Shown here: one piece after another, positions 22,897 through 34,912 of the stretch
Layout of the letters: each line of letters starts with the position of its first letter
How positions within the stretch are numbered: the stretch's first letter is position 1
Assembly (NCBI GenBank): GCA_036873755.1
Contig: JAVTVY010045365.1
Coordinates: 150,709-214,708, forward strand
Source: Hanleya hanleyi
Taxonomy: Eukaryota > Mollusca > Polyplacophora > Lepidopleurida > Hanleyidae
Reading direction: 5' to 3'
DNA: 64,000 nucleotides
Program-made: the position numbers and the translations under genes
The notes under the pieces: generated by a model
What the model saw: only the letters and a program-made list of their open reading frames with translations
Databases searched by the model: none
Told to the model about the DNA's origin: nothing

Positions 22897-23098
22897 TTTT
22901 TATTTTCACAATGTAACAATAAATCTCACTACCTGGTAAGTTACCTGCCTCTGTGATACTTTATATAAACTAATTATAAATGTGACAATACACTAATTTC
23001 CCTGCCGCTGTAAAGTTTTTCCACAAGGTGACCTCAAATATCATTTCAGAGAAAGGGGCCGTTGAATATCATGTATTTTACTTCTCCATCGTGTTAAC
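22897..23098 (+). repeat. PLE-unit tail (partial)
   Basis: RT-B tail (CTCACTACCTGGTAAGTTAC, TCATTTCAGAG). It is interrupted where it joins PLE-A coding sequence at a shared CAGATA near 23127. Confidence 0.6.
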
Positions 23099-23500
23099 AT
23101 GGTCACTCACAATAAAAGTGTGACTACAGATAGCCCTACAGGCACATCATATTTAGATCTATATCTCTATAAAAATGAAGCGGGCATTCTCTCTCGTCGA
23201 CTTTATGACAAAAGAGATGATTACAATTTCGACATCGTAAACTATCCCTTTCTTGACAGTAATATTCCAGTGGGACCTGCATATGGCGTATACATATCTC
23301 GCTCAGTAGCATTTGCTAGATCCTGTGTTAAATGTGACGATTTTAATCAACGTCACAAAACACTGGTGCAGAAACTTAAAAAACAGGGCTATTCCATCAA
23401 GCGCCTACACTCAAAGTTTCTCAAATTTGGCGATACATATCGCATGCTGATAGCAAAATACGAGCGTAGCGTGCAAGATCTATGGCGTTACGTTTCGTAA
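23099..23500 (+). pseudogene. Chimeric open frame: tail sequence fused to PLE-A RT C-terminus
   Basis: A 133-codon open frame. The first ten or so codons (MVTHNKSVTTD) derive from tail sequence. From SPTGTSYLDLYLYKNEAG onward it is the best-preserved PLE-A RT C-terminus: RLYDKRDDYNFDIVNYPF, NIPVGPAYGVYISRSVAFAR, KRLHSKFLKFGDTYRML and DLWRYVS. Upstream RT motifs are missing, so it cannot be an active RT. It matches 11002-10619 (-) closely and serves as a guide to the intact C-terminus. Confidence 0.75.
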
Positions 23501-23905
23501 CTTGTGTGTCTAATTCCGCTTAACCCGGGGCTAGGGGCCGTATGAACACATGTACTTCAAGATCCTCATGGTACTCATATGAACAGACACAATCAAAGCG
23601 TGACTGAGATACATCATTCTTTAGATGACGACTTTACAACGAATATTATGGATTAAAAATACTGATCAGCGATACGGATTTGATATTTTTGGGACATCAT
23701 GATGTCTTGCCGGCATCATTGAAAACTGTTGACCGCTTCTCTCTTGCAGGAAACAAGCCTATGTTTTTGTATACTATGGTTGTCTTTTTGAATTTGGTGC
23801 TAATACTGTTATATGGAAAATGGAATAGGTCTTTGGATTATGGACGCGGATATTCTCTAATGGACGACGGCTGGATTATGAATGACGGACTAGACGCTTG
23901 TAATC
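23501..23905 (+). repeat. PLE-A tail, complete 3' end
   Basis: Runs from TAACCCGGGGCTAGGGGCCG to the terminus GACTAGACGCTTGTAAT. A small frame starts ATGAACAGACACAATC (23579) and is broken by TAA near 23656. The next frame (23680-23958) is open and includes a hydrophobic run FLYTMVVFLNLVLILLYG, then continues past the terminus into a second tail copy. Whether a small membrane protein was ever made is unknown. Confidence 0.55.
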
Positions 23906-25400
23906 AGATATGCACATACTCGGAAAACCACATGGAAATTCACTTGGATAAAGAGTAATGGTCAGTGATTAAGATTTCATGCAAAAAACATCATCATGTC
24001 TTGCTGACATGATTGAAATCTGTTGACCACTTCTCTTTTGTTGGAAGCCATCTTGTGTATTTATTACTTTCATTCTATACATAAACACAGCCAAATGGGA
24101 AACAGTCAACAAAGTTTAATGACGGCGGCAAGACTTCATGATTTTTAATGATGGCGGCAAGACTTCATGATGTTCTTACTATCAAATCCGTAGCTCTGAT
24201 CGGTGATGTAAATCCGTATGACTAACGCCACAATCTGAAAAGCAGTGTTCTCTGCATACTGTTTCGATGACAAATCCGGCAAAGTTCGCCCAAATATCAT
24301 AGATGCTCAACTGGAACAAATGTATTCTTCACGTTATTAACAAAACGAGAGAATATCGTGTCCAGAAAACAAAAACGTCGGACAATATGTTGGAATCTAC
24401 ATCTAAACATCACCAATCAATCCATTCTGCTTGAGCAGTCGATAGTTGAAGTATTCTGTCATAGATGGTAATATTGATTGAAATGATACGAAAAACTCTT
24501 TCACTTTATACTTCGCGAGAACTTTATTAGCTATACCCTATGGACCGACCGATCATCGATTGCCATTTGAGGATCCTTTTGCTGTTGCAGCCAATAAAAT
24601 ATCAGTCCCCATCGGGGACAACATTTGAGAAAAACTTGGAAATATATGAAGATGTTTTTAACATAAAGATAAAATACGTCAATGACAAACCGAACTTTGA
24701 CAGATATTACTGTGGATGTAGGGGCTCTAAGGCAAACTATAAAGAGAACAATCGACTGAAGAACTGTATTGGTGGCACATCATGTTACACTGTATATTCA
24801 TACTCGGGAACAGGATGATAAAAGGCTGAACACAAACTGTAGTTATAGTGAGAAACTTTATATTTTGTAAGAATTGTATCTGCCATACCCCTATGGACCA
24901 CTTCTCGTCGATTGATATTTGTGAATCTGTTTTCTGTTGCAGCCAATAAAACATCAGTTCCATCAGGGACAACAATTAAGGACAAGTGGAAAATATTTGA
25001 GGAAGTGTTTAACATTAAGATAAAATACGCACTTGACAAACCGAACTTTGGCAGATATAACTGAGGATGTATTGGCACTACATCAAACTAAAGTGGACAC
25101 TGGAGTGAAAACATATTGATCCCACATCATCTCAACCGGTTACTGTATGCATGTTCAAACTCTGGAACACGACGATAAAAGGTTGAACACAAACTGGCAT
25201 CATAGTGGGAGACTGCATGGGGAAGCTGATGCTCGCTTATTTGAATAGGCAAGTGGTTTAACAGTAGCTATCCTATGGATTAATTTGGGCATTCTACCTT
25301 GAGAGAAAATTCAGAATGACCCTATATCGTACAATGAACGAAAAATACGATCGTAGCGTGCAAAATCTCTTGCCCTACTTTTGGAATCTTTGTGTCTAAT
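23906..25400 (+). repeat. PLE-unit tail and b block with RT C-terminal remnant
   Basis: Tail (from the CAGATATGCACATACTC junction) to about 24210, then the b block. Within b, 24540-24818 is open for 92 codons (MDRPIIDCHLRILLLLQPIK at its start, later NFDRYYCGCRGS). It is the longest open copy of that segment, but sister copies have stops at the same place. The stretch 24890-25080 repeats part of b, an internal duplication. Block b ends with an RT C-terminal remnant (ATACGATCGTAGCGTGCAAA, about 25350). Confidence 0.55.
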
Positions 25401-25600
25401 TCCGCTTAACCATGGGCTAGGGACTGACAGTAAGAAATCGGGCTGTTACATAAGTTTTAATGTGTGTTCGTTTTAATGCGTTGGATTACTAAGTTAGTGA
25501 CTTGAATACTTAGAATTTTGTTTGATCATCGCTATATAGATGAAATATTGCTGAACGCGACATTAAACCTTAATTCTCTCTCTCTCTCTTTAATATCGTA
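25401..25600 (+). repeat. SINE 3' end with CT-repeat tail
   Basis: Ends in GCGACATTAAACCTTAATTC followed by (CT)n, a form of SINE tail common in molluscs. The same tail, inverted, is fused to the GA microsatellites at about 34.9 and 36.4 kb. The 5' promoter part is not recognisable. Confidence 0.5.
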
Positions 25601-26548
25601 AAGGATCTCTGGCGCTAAGTTTCGTAGCTTGTGGCTTGGACCGTTTGAATGTTATGTGTTTACAGCTCATGGTGTTCACATGAGCAGGCACAATCAAAGC
25701 GTGAGTGACATTCATACTCTGAAAAAACGACTGAAATTCGGTTGGCATGGCCCTGAATGGTCACCAATTTCATTACGGAGCGACCGTGTCAAGGATAACC
25801 GGCTTTCTGTTATAATTGGGATATAAAGAGGAAGAGGCTCTTTCAAAGGGTTGAATCCTCCTGCCCTCTGCTACCTCTCTCCTCTATGATGCCATCAACT
25901 TTTCTTGCCATTGATTACTGGAAATGGTTCAGTAAAAAATTGAAAGCTTATTGACCCAAAAGGAAAGCTAAATATACTCCCGTTTTCAACATGTCTCTAC
26001 AATGTATTAGACTTACGACTCAATTTCTCCGCCGTATCAATACAGATCCGACAATTAGCCAGTCAATAAATCGATCCCAGTAAGCTGATTCAACTGCATC
26101 GTCCCAACGCTTCATTTTATTCCCATATATCGATAAAAATCATATCTGGCATCTACCATAGCGGAATGAGATGGCTAATGTGTTTTCGGCATAACAGAAA
26201 TCTATGTAATTAATATCTCGGACGCTAGAGATACCCATATATGGCAATGATCATTACCAGCACGAAATCGTATGTGCCGGTCATTTTGATTAAATATGTA
26301 TGAATATGACCGAAGCTCTTGCGAACAACGATTTCCTTACTTATATAAATGTCATGTCAAATTATTCAACAACTGCGGATGATAAACTACTGATTGGGTT
26401 TCAAAGTCTGACAATAATAGCATTTAATGTAAGAGAGGATAACCCTCGTCTTATGTGACACAATGTAGCACAAGGTCATTGGCAAGGTAACGGCTTGAGG
26501 GAAATCGTTGAACAACAAGAACGTTCAAGTATCTTCATATCTCGCTTA
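25601..26548 (+). repeat. PLE-unit tail fragment and block c
   Basis: A short RT-end and tail piece (GGCGCTAAGTTTCGTAGCTTG) repeats what precedes the SINE tail, then block c begins at about 25735 with its first part missing. It ends at the tRNA-derived SINE head. Confidence 0.55.
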
Positions 26549-26835
26549 GACAGCATTGGGGTGGTATAATGGTGAGAACGTCGACATCGTAAGCGAGAAG
26601 TACTGGATTCAATCCCCAGACCCTACCAAATATATATATATATAAAATAGAGCTCTTGCTTTCTCGTCCACACTATGCATTAAGAGGACAGACCAGGGAC
26701 TGGTTCGCTCGTTGCCAGTATAATGTGACTGGGTGTAGTCTCACGTCTGCCTACGGCTTGATACTTCAGTGCGACAGAATAATAAAATGACAGCATTCGA
26801 ACTGATCTGTCACCATATTTTACACCTTAATTACC
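26549..26835 (+). repeat. tRNA-derived SINE
   Basis: A-box-like GGTGGTATAATGGTGAGAA and B-box-like GGATTCAATCCCC, followed by a body with GGGACTGGTTCGCTCGTT and GTCTCACGTCTGCCTACGGC, which also occurs at 55620-55975. It contains a short (TA)n run. It occupies the position where other units have only the split tRNA-like segment, so it may show the ancestral, less decayed SINE. Confidence 0.65.
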
Positions 26836-26867
26836 CCATTGGTGGTATGGGTTCAGTAAAATGGGTC

Positions 26868-27575
26868 CCGGTATATTAATGTCAGAACCCATAAGCATTT
26901 CTCCATCATTTCTTCTAAGGTAAGTAATGGATATCATTCTCATTAATAATATTTGTGTGAAATTAGGTACCACAACAAACCAACAGTGTATAGTGTTCCT
27001 AGTGGGTACAACCGGTGCACCACTTTTGGCACTTTTTTCTGCTCTCGTGTGCATACGCATATTAAAGATAACCCTTTTCCAAACCCATCACTCCTTCTCA
27101 TTTACAAAACGCTACATAGATGATCTCTTCGATTTGGGTAATCCCTATATAAGCGAGGCTGTGAAGGATATATACGTCCCGTCACTGAACTCGAATACAA
27201 CCACTGATAATCCAGATGGAAATCATATTTGGACCAATACCTTCAAAAAAAGACAAAAAGACTGCTCTCACGCCGACTACAAGAAAGACGATTAAAGTTT
27301 TGATATAGTTTACTACCCATTTGTGGACAGCAATATTCCAGATGAACCAGCATATGGCGTCTGCATGCCTGATCTGGTATCATTTGCCAGATTCTAAGTA
27401 AAATGACAATGGCTTCTTTCATTTTGAACGTTGTAATGGACCAATCAACTGCCGAGAAATTGTCAAACAAGGCCACTCCACCAAACGCCTCCATTCGAAG
27501 TTTCTCAATTTATGTGATGAATATCGCCCACTGGCGGAAGAATACGATCGTATCGTACTAGATAACTTGTGTCTA
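26868..27575 (+). pseudogene. RT-B copy with best-preserved catalytic box
   Basis: Locally open at 26927-27295: a remnant of the motif-B region (VGTTGAPLLALF), then FSFTKRYIDDLFDLGNPY with an intact YIDD box. The frame ends near KKRQKDCSHADYKKDD, after which FDIV-like codons continue in another frame. It is truncated upstream at the usual RT-B start and separated from the terminal RT codons by shifts. It is not functional but is useful for aligning RT-B with PLE-A. Confidence 0.65.
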
Positions 27576-27589
27576 ATTCCGCTTAACCC

Positions 27590-27756
27590 GGTGTGACAGA
27601 AACGGTGGTCCCTCAGATATGAGTGTCCGCTTGCTATGCATTAACCCAGCCCAGACATTGACATCTGAAAAGGGTCACCTGGATATCAGAGCCCGCCCTA
27701 GTTAAAGCATAGGATACCGGACACTGGTCTCTGGGGACTACCGTTTCTATCACACC
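27590..27756. mobile_element. 167-bp MITE with terminal inverted repeats
   Basis: Left end GGTGTGACAGAAACGG and right end CCGTTTCTATCACACC form imperfect inverted repeats of about 23 bp. It is inserted in the tail landmark CTTAACCCGG/CTAGAGGCCG. No coding capacity and no clear target duplication longer than 2 bp. The superfamily is unknown. Confidence 0.75.
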
Positions 27757-28676
27757 GACTAGAGGCCGTTTGATCCCATGTGTTCAAATAAACAGACATA
27801 ATGAAATCTTATTGTACAGATTAAATATATATGTGATGATACCGTAAATTTCCTGCCTCTGTAGTCATTTTGTTACCACTGTGTAATTTTTAATCTCACT
27901 ACCTGGTAACTTGCCTACCTCTGCGATTTTTTCTACAAAGTAATTATCAATGTGATGATAGATTAATTTTCCTGCCAATGTCGTTTTTTCGTGACTGGGG
28001 ATTGTTTCAATATTTTACATCACCATAGTGTTCAAATTAACACACACAATCGAAGCGTGATGGAGATACTCTGGAAAAGGACTGATCTGAATAAAGGATA
28101 ATGGTCAATGATCATCGTGTCTTGGGGCCTTCATTGACAGCTGTTGACCACATCTGTTGTAGGAACCATTACGTATTTGTTTATTATTATTATTTCATTC
28201 ATATTTGGAGCTGCCATACGAAATAGGTATTTCGATTATGGGCGCGGACATTGTTTATGGACGACGGTTAAATATTGAGTGTCGGTTCTGATGCTTACTA
28301 TTACCGGGAAACTATCCTGCCCTGTGTTTTTAGTCTTTGAAGATAATTGTGCTAGGGTAATTGACCTGCCTTTGTTGTGCTGTATTTCACAGCGTAATTG
28401 CAGATGCAACTGATCTATTTCTGAAGTTGTTATTGCGCAGAGTAATTATACGTGAGATTATACGGTAAAAATGTTTTACAAAAACAGTAACAATAAAAGC
28501 GTTACTGAGATACATTATGCTCTAAAACGACATGGAAATCCAATTGGATTATATGATTATAGTTTACGAATGGAATATGATGATATTTAGCTGCCATCAT
28601 TGTCAAGTGGTGTTTGCTTCTATCTTTCGAGATATGACACTATTATTCAAGCAGAAATTCATGAAAGTTTGGTTTT
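27757..28676 (+). repeat. PLE-unit tails, two diverged copies
   Basis: The first copy has the CTCACTACCTGGTAAC and GGCGCGGACATTG landmarks. The second (from about 28310) is a diverged tail type shared with 40380-41050 (GTTATTGCGCAG, GTTACTGAGATACATTATGC). No coding frame of note. Confidence 0.5.
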
Positions 28677-29600
28677 AAATAATAAGACTTTAAATAGTAA
28701 GACTCTAAATAGTAAGACTCTAAATAGTGAGACTTTAAGGGTACTGAGCCCTCCTGCAGACATTTTAGACACCCTCTAGAATTTAGCTTTATACAGATAA
28801 AAAGTATGCCTTATAGCTATGGTAATCTATATATTTGTTGAAAGCGCATTACTTGAGGATTCCTAAATATATAAATGTGTTCACTGTAAATCTGTAGCTT
28901 GTGAAGATATTCGAATTAAAAAAACTAATTTAAAATTGAGCCTTTTATTTTGAATGGCTATTTTTAAAAAAGTATTCAACTTATCATAGCTTACATCATC
29001 ATTTCCTGTAGAAGACAACTCCAACAGGAAATCAGTGTCTCAGTTTTTGTCAATTTTGGTCTAGTTCTTATTTTATTGACATTTAATTCAACTTCAAAGT
29101 CCAAAATTGTGAGTTGCTTAATTCTGTTAAGAAATATTCCATTAAATGTCAGTAGAATTAGAAATAGGGCCAGATTGATAAAACTAAGACACAGATTTCC
29201 TGTTGGAGTTGTCTTCTACAGGAAATGATGATGTAAGTTACGATGATTTGAATACTTTTTTCAAATAGCATTTAAAAAATTAAAATTCAATTTTGAATTA
29301 ATTTTGATTTTAAATACGAATATCTTCACGACCTATCGGTTTACATTGAAAAAAATTATACATTTTGAATCCTTAAGGAATGTGCTTTCAACAAACATAT
29401 ACATTACCATAGCTATGAGGCATACTTTCAGCTTGATAAAGACAAATTCTAGAGGGTGTGCGAAAGTGTGTGCAGGAGGGCTCAGTATCCTTAAATAGTA
29501 AGACTTTAAATAGTAAGAATTTAAATAGTGAGATTTTAAATATTAAGACTCTAAATAGTAAGAGTTTAATTAGTAAAACTTTAAATAGTAAGCATGTTGA
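28677..29600 (+). repeat. 15-bp minisatellite (AGTAAGACTTTAAAT), split by an insertion
   Basis: Copies of AGTAAGACTTTAAAT and variants lie at about 28677-28738 and 29491-29600. Shorter runs occur at 30530-30560, 41100-41123 and 41529-41590, always at the start of the same C-type PLE block, so the minisatellite belongs to that block. Confidence 0.75.
28739..29490. mobile_element. 752-bp foldback element with TTAA target duplication
   Basis: The left end GGGTACTGAGCCCTCCTGCA is the inverse of the right end TGCAGGAGGGCTCAGTATCC. TTAA flanks both sides (28735-28738, 29491-29494). The inverted repeat extends almost to the centre (CTGTAGAAGACAACTCC against GGAGTTGTCTTCTACAG), so the whole element can fold on itself. 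No transposase frame. TTAA duplications are typical of piggyBac and Kolobok. The GGG...CCC-like polarity recalls Kolobok, but this is from memory. Confidence 0.8.
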
Positions 29601-31592
29601 CTCTGAAGCATCGGTAAATTATTAGAATATGTGACTGAACTTAAACATTGCCGTCTTCCCAAGATTATAGAACAGTTCTACCTGAAAAGTAACGGACTAG
29701 TTTCAATCACCATTATTCCTGTTTTAATAATATACCTGTGTGGGTTTAGCAGCTCTGCTAAAAGTACGTTAGGACAGACTATCTGCCTAACATCATCGAA
29801 CATTTTCGGCCAGTCAGTGACTGGGATGTAGCGGTCAAGTACCAATCCTGATTGTTTCCCTTTGATGCTCATCTGGATTTGGCAGTTCCTGTTACAAGGA
29901 CGATAGGAAAGACGATATTCCACCAAAGGTCTCAGTGCTAAGATTCTCATATTATGTAATGAATATCTGACAGTGACGGCAAAATACGAACGTAGCGTAC
30001 CAGAACATTGGCGCTGTACGTTTCGTAACTTGTGTCAAATTATAGAAAATATTGTCCCATGAGAAATGTTTTAAAGAAATGTTTATCACACATAAAGGGT
30101 AATTCTCCTTGATGATATACTATAGCAACCGAAACCAAAATGCGAATTTCGGGCCTATTTTCTACTATATTTGTACCTTTTGATACCAAATTGACGTTTT
30201 GACCTATTTTTCAAAAAAGGAACATGGATTAGGATATACGGGAACAAGTTATGATAGTGTTTCATTTCTGAACTATATAAATTTTTCTACGGTCTTTTCT
30301 GAGTTATGGCTACTTGTCGGCTGTCAGATAGAGAAATTAAGATTCCTTTAAGATTCATATGAACATTTCTACGTTTTGTGGATCAATGAATCATGGGATA
30401 TCTTCTAGTTTTGAAGCCCTTGATTGGTTAATTCAAAATTTCCGAAAGAAATCAAGGAATTTCATTGGCTTGTGAGAACAAATGGGAGAATTTCCAGGCA
30501 TTAACATAGTGTGGGTCACTTCCATTACTTTAATTAGTAAGACTTTAAATAGTAAGCAGGTTGACTCTGATTTAATAGAATATGTGACTGAACATTGCCG
30601 TCTTCCCAAGATTATAAGAACAGTTCTGCATGGAAAGAAAAGAACTAGTTTCAATCACCATTATTCCCTTTTTATAATATACCTGTGTGGCTTTAGCAGC
30701 TCCTGCTACAAGTACGGTTGGACAGACTATCTCTTGAACATCATCGAACATTGTCGGCCAGTCAGTGAGTGGGATGTAGCGGTCTGAACATCATTAAGAA
30801 AATTCAGTGGTGCAAATAATTTAATTTCGGTGGTGTCGAAATTCATCACTCTATGATCAACTAGAAAATGTCTGATCAATGAATCGAAAAATCTCATACT
30901 TTGAGAAACTTGCTTAATCTTACAATATACCGATGTCAGAATCACTGTATAGTATTCAAAATTCATTTCGTTTACTGGCAACTCCAGAGAATTTCCGCTC
31001 AAATATTATAGATGCTCCAGTCGAACCAATTTATTCTTCACCTGACTGATGATAAAATGAATGAATATCAACACAAAAAAAAACATTTTATTACTGAAAC
31101 TTGTCCCACAAGGCCATTCCACCAAACACCTCAATTCTAAGTTTTTCAAATTCTGTGATAAATATTGCAGACTGACGACGAAATACGACCGTACCGTACT
31201 AGATCTCTGGCGCTATGTTTCGTAGCTTGCTGCTAGGACCGTCTGAACGCAATGTATTTCACATCTTAATAAAGAAGCACAATCAAGTCACTTGATTGTG
31301 ACTTTCCTACATTATACCGTGATAGACGATTTTGAAATCCTTTTGCATTAAAGAATACTATAGTATGCTGGCATCATTGGAAACAGTTGACCGCAACAAA
31401 CTTTTTTTTTCAATTTTCATTTCATTTATTGTTTGTTTGAAATAGATAGGTGATATCCGTCTACCGCAAAGGGTCGTTTTTGTGGACGACGGCAGAATAC
31501 AGAATGTCTAACAGTCGCGAATACATCAAAACACAGGCCAGACAATATATTGGCATCAACGTCTGAACACCACCAATCAATCCAATCGGACT
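29601..31592 (+). repeat. C-type PLE blocks, two tandem copies, with RT C-terminal remnants
   Basis: The block starts at the minisatellite and contains CATTGCCGTCTTCCCAAGA, an RT C-terminal remnant (CGAACGTAGCGTACC, about 29990) and a long AT-rich part with TTTGTGGATCAATGAATCAT. A second, partial copy starts at about 30536 and leads into a b-like block (from about 30850), another RT C-terminal remnant (31080-31230) and a tail. The same block recurs at 41.6-42.7 kb (+) and 60.35-61.3 kb (-). No intact gene. Confidence 0.55.
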
Positions 31593-31607
31593 GATTAGTC
31601 GATATTT

Positions 31608-32947
31608 GACTGAAATCTGACTGAAACTCCATGTGTATGGGACGTCGGAAGCAATTATATTACGGAAGTCACCTCATCCATAGAAAATCCCTTTTGGAAA
31701 CATGCGTTTGAAGCTTGGGGTGAATTACGAAAAAAACTTCGACCTACTTTTATCAAGGACATTATGGACGAACCACTTTGGTACAATTCAAATCTAAAGC
31801 AGTCGCTTTTTATCAAAGACTGGTATAAAAAAGGTATTATAAATGTGAGGCACATTTTGGATCGTAAGGGAGAATTTATCAAATTTGACGAACTGAAAAA
31901 AAAACACGATCTAAAAGGAACCTGTTTAGATTATATGCGACTACTTAAATCCGTTCCAAAAGAATTTAAAGATATAATAGCCAAAGAATCGCTATATATT
32001 GAGCCAGAACACCTGTCTCCAACTCTTGGAATTGAGAAACGGACTCTGATAAGGCAGGAAAGGGGATGTAGGCACTTCTATGATGTTTTGAATACCCCAA
32101 ATGAACCTTATACAACTAAAGCTAGCGAGAAATGGGAAACAATTTTAAATCTTGAATCACAAATCAAGTGGGAGGAAGTCTACAAGAGCAATTTTGATAG
32201 TACAAAGGAAACGAAACTTCGGGATATGCAGTATAGAATTTTACAAAGGACAATTTGCACAAACGCATTTTTACATGTAATAGGGAAAAGGGATGATAAT
32301 ATTTGCTCCTATTGCAATACAGCAAAAGAATCAGCTGAACACTTATTTATATTCTGCCCCGTCGTACGAAAACTTTGGACAGAGATTGAAAAATGGCTAG
32401 GCGAAACTTTAAATATACAATGTTCTATAACAAGTGACAAGATAATATGTGGATGGGGTATGCAACAGCAATTGTTGAATACATTAATGATAATAACTAA
32501 ATGATATATATACAACAATAAATTCAAGAGCTCAACTTTGAGCACTAAAGCTCTTGTAAATAAATTTAAGAACCAATATAACATTGAAAAGTATACTTCC
32601 TCCGTATACAATACTGCCGATAAATTTCGTGGAAAATGGCTTTTGGTTCAGCACTATTTTGAAACGTAACAATATGTACTTGCCATAAATTGTGTGCATA
32701 TAGAACCATCAACCAATTACCCATCTCGTTGAGTTTCAACACGGCCCATTCCAAGACCAAATTAGGCTAATATATAATGGCACAGATATGTTCTATGTAT
32801 TACGTATGTTTTGGGTGTTATGTATGTATATCATTTATATGTGTCTAGATGTGCGTATTTGTTCATAATTTGCATCATACTGCTATTATGTCATGTATGT
32901 TACGTGTACATATTTAAAAGAATAAAAATTAAAAAAAAAGAAAAGAA
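31608..32947 (+). mobile_element. 5'-truncated L1/Tx1-like LINE
   Basis: Flanked by an exact 15-bp duplication, GATTAGTCGATATTT (31593-31607 and 32948-32962), which is part of block b. It carries the last third of an ORF2, a 3' UTR and an A-rich 3' end (ATAAAAATTAAAAAAAAAG). Truncation at the 5' end and a long duplication are typical of target-primed reverse transcription by L1-type elements. Confidence 0.85.
31630..32669 (+). pseudogene. L1/Tx1-like ORF2 C-terminus with zf-RVT motif, one TGA
   Basis: The frame is open from the truncation point through NPFWKHAFEAW, PLWYNSNLKQSLFIKDW and QYRILQRTICTNAFLH. The zinc-binding segment is CSYCNTAKESAEHLFIFC (CX2CX8HX4C), typical of the zf-RVT region at the end of L1-like ORF2. 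A TGA at 32502-32504 interrupts it. The same frame then continues with YIYNNKFKSS and NIEKYTSS to TAA at 32667-32669, which matches the usual ending of such proteins. There is no RT or endonuclease domain. Confidence 0.85.
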
Positions 32948-32962
32948 GATTAGTCGATATTT

Positions 32963-33904
32963 CAAGTACACTGTCATAGATGGTAGTATTGATTGAGATG
33001 ATAGGAAAAACTCTTCCACTTTATACTTCTTGAGAACTATAGTAGCTAAACCCCATGGATCACCTCTCATCGATTGCCATTTGAGGATCTCTTTTCTGTT
33101 GAAACCAATAAAATAACACTTAAGGGCAAGTGGGCAGATATGACTGGGGATTTATTTTCAATACATCAAACTAAGGAGCCCACTGAAGTGAAGACATATT
33201 GATCCCACATCATGTTAGACGGTAAACTTATGTATGTTCGTACTTTGGAACACGACGATAAAAGGCTAAACATAAACTGACGTACTCGGGTCATAGCGAG
33301 AGACTATATGAGGAAGCTGGTGTTCGCATCTTTGAATAGGCATTTGGTTGTTCTACCTCGAGAGAAGATTATATTGAATGCTCCTTGTCATATGCAGCAT
33401 TCAAACCGACCGTTATGCTATTATGAGAACTATGTACATGTTAAATAAGTTAATACGTCGAAGTATTTAGCAACCGTGCTATACATCCATCAAATTCTAT
33501 CCTTTTCTGAATATTATTACACTATATTATTTATATGCCGTATACGTGCCTCAATTGGTAGCATATGATGAAACGTACGAACAACTACACAGGAAAATAT
33601 TGACTGTTCAATACTGTACACTTTTCAGTAGATCAGTACTGTTCAGAAAAGAACTCTATCGTACACTGACGGTAACATACGGTTGTAGCGTGCAGGATCT
33701 CTGGCGCCGTTTGATTATCATATGTTTTCCATATTCATGGTGTTCCAATGAGCAGACACAATCAAAGCGTGCCTGAGATACTCTGTAAAACGACTTGGAA
33801 ATTCATTTGGATAAAGAATAATTGTCAGTGATTGGAATTTCATGTAAAGGACATCACGTCCTGCTGACATTGTATTGAAACGTGATGCACGGTTCTCTCT
33901 TGTA
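32963..33904 (+). repeat. PLE-unit b block with RT end and tail
   Basis: Resumes block b right after the L1-like insertion (CAAGTACACTGTCATAGATGG), with a deletion between CCAATAAAATAACA and AAGGGCAAGTGGG. An RT C-terminal remnant (GTAGCGTGCAGGATCTCTGG) lies near 33683-33710. Confidence 0.55.
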
Positions 33905-34162
33905 AGAAACCATCTTTGTTTTTTTAAAAATTATTGTTATCTCATAAACATTTAGAATCAACTGGTGTTAACTGTAATCCCAAATAGGGTTTTCGATTAT
34001 TGACGTGGAAATTCTGTTATTGAAGGCGATTGAACATTGGATGACGGATCTGACGCTTGCTGATACTGAATGGTTCGTGCGATAAGTGAGGGATGTTGAA
34101 GCTAATCCCAGTATTGCCTGTTTCAATCAACTCCAAGGCATTTTACAAAAAAAGAACTGCTT

Positions 34163-34589
34163 AAGGATGTCCACTGGTGATTTTTGGATTTGGCGGCCAT
34201 TATGCCCGTTTGCCCATTAGGTTATCTCCTTTCCTAGATTAAGAGATAGGGATTTCATTTAAAAGTCTTATAGACGAGAATTTTGCGCGGCAACATGCAT
34301 CCAATTTGATAAATTTTGATAGACATGATGATCGTCTACAAACAGTTAAATTATAAGAAAAATTTAAATACTATTATATGATTTTTTCATGAATATACTT
34401 CAAAACCAGGGATATTCCTGGGGTTATCAAGTGAAGCATGGGTCAGGCCACTTAACACTATCTATAGTTAAGAAATCACACCAACCTATATTTCTTCTTT
34501 GTTTTTCCTCATATTACACAATTATGAATGCAAAAACACACATTATTCGAAAAGTTAATTACTTTGATTCACCAGCAGCGGACATCCTT
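34163..34589. mobile_element. 427-bp MITE, copy 1
   Basis: Ends AAGGATGTCCACTG and CAGCGGACATCCTT are inverted repeats. Relative to the unoccupied site near 46700-46730, the insertion lies just before GAACAATCGCATT. An 80-codon open stretch (34389-34631) runs across the right end into host sequence, so it is not taken as a gene. Confidence 0.7.
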
Positions 34590-34864
34590 GAACAATCGCA
34601 TTCAAAGCGCGAATTAGAGAAGCTAATATGAAAATATAATTTTTAATACTGAACGAATATCATTCATCAGTGAGGACTTGTATGTGAGCAAAAACAACTT
34701 AGAAATACGAAGGAAGTGTGAACTCATTGAACCGGAAATGAAAATCAGGGCCGTTGATTATTATTGTGCAATCGCCATATTTTACACATACATTTGCGTA
34801 GTGATCGTTTTATGAAAATATGCTGCCATTTTCATTTTGAAACATTGTAATGAACCAAGACGTC

Positions 34865-34865
<1 letters not shown>

Positions 34866-34912
<47 letters not shown>

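Noticed and set aside
29678..29950. 90-codon minus-strand frame (and its relative at 61014-61304 +)
   Set aside because: Antisense to the C-type PLE block. The similarity between the two is explained by DNA homology.
34389..34631. Two nearly identical 80-codon frames (with 35871-36113)
   Set aside because: They lie within a MITE and run across its right end into block d. Their identity reflects the recent tandem duplication, not selection.
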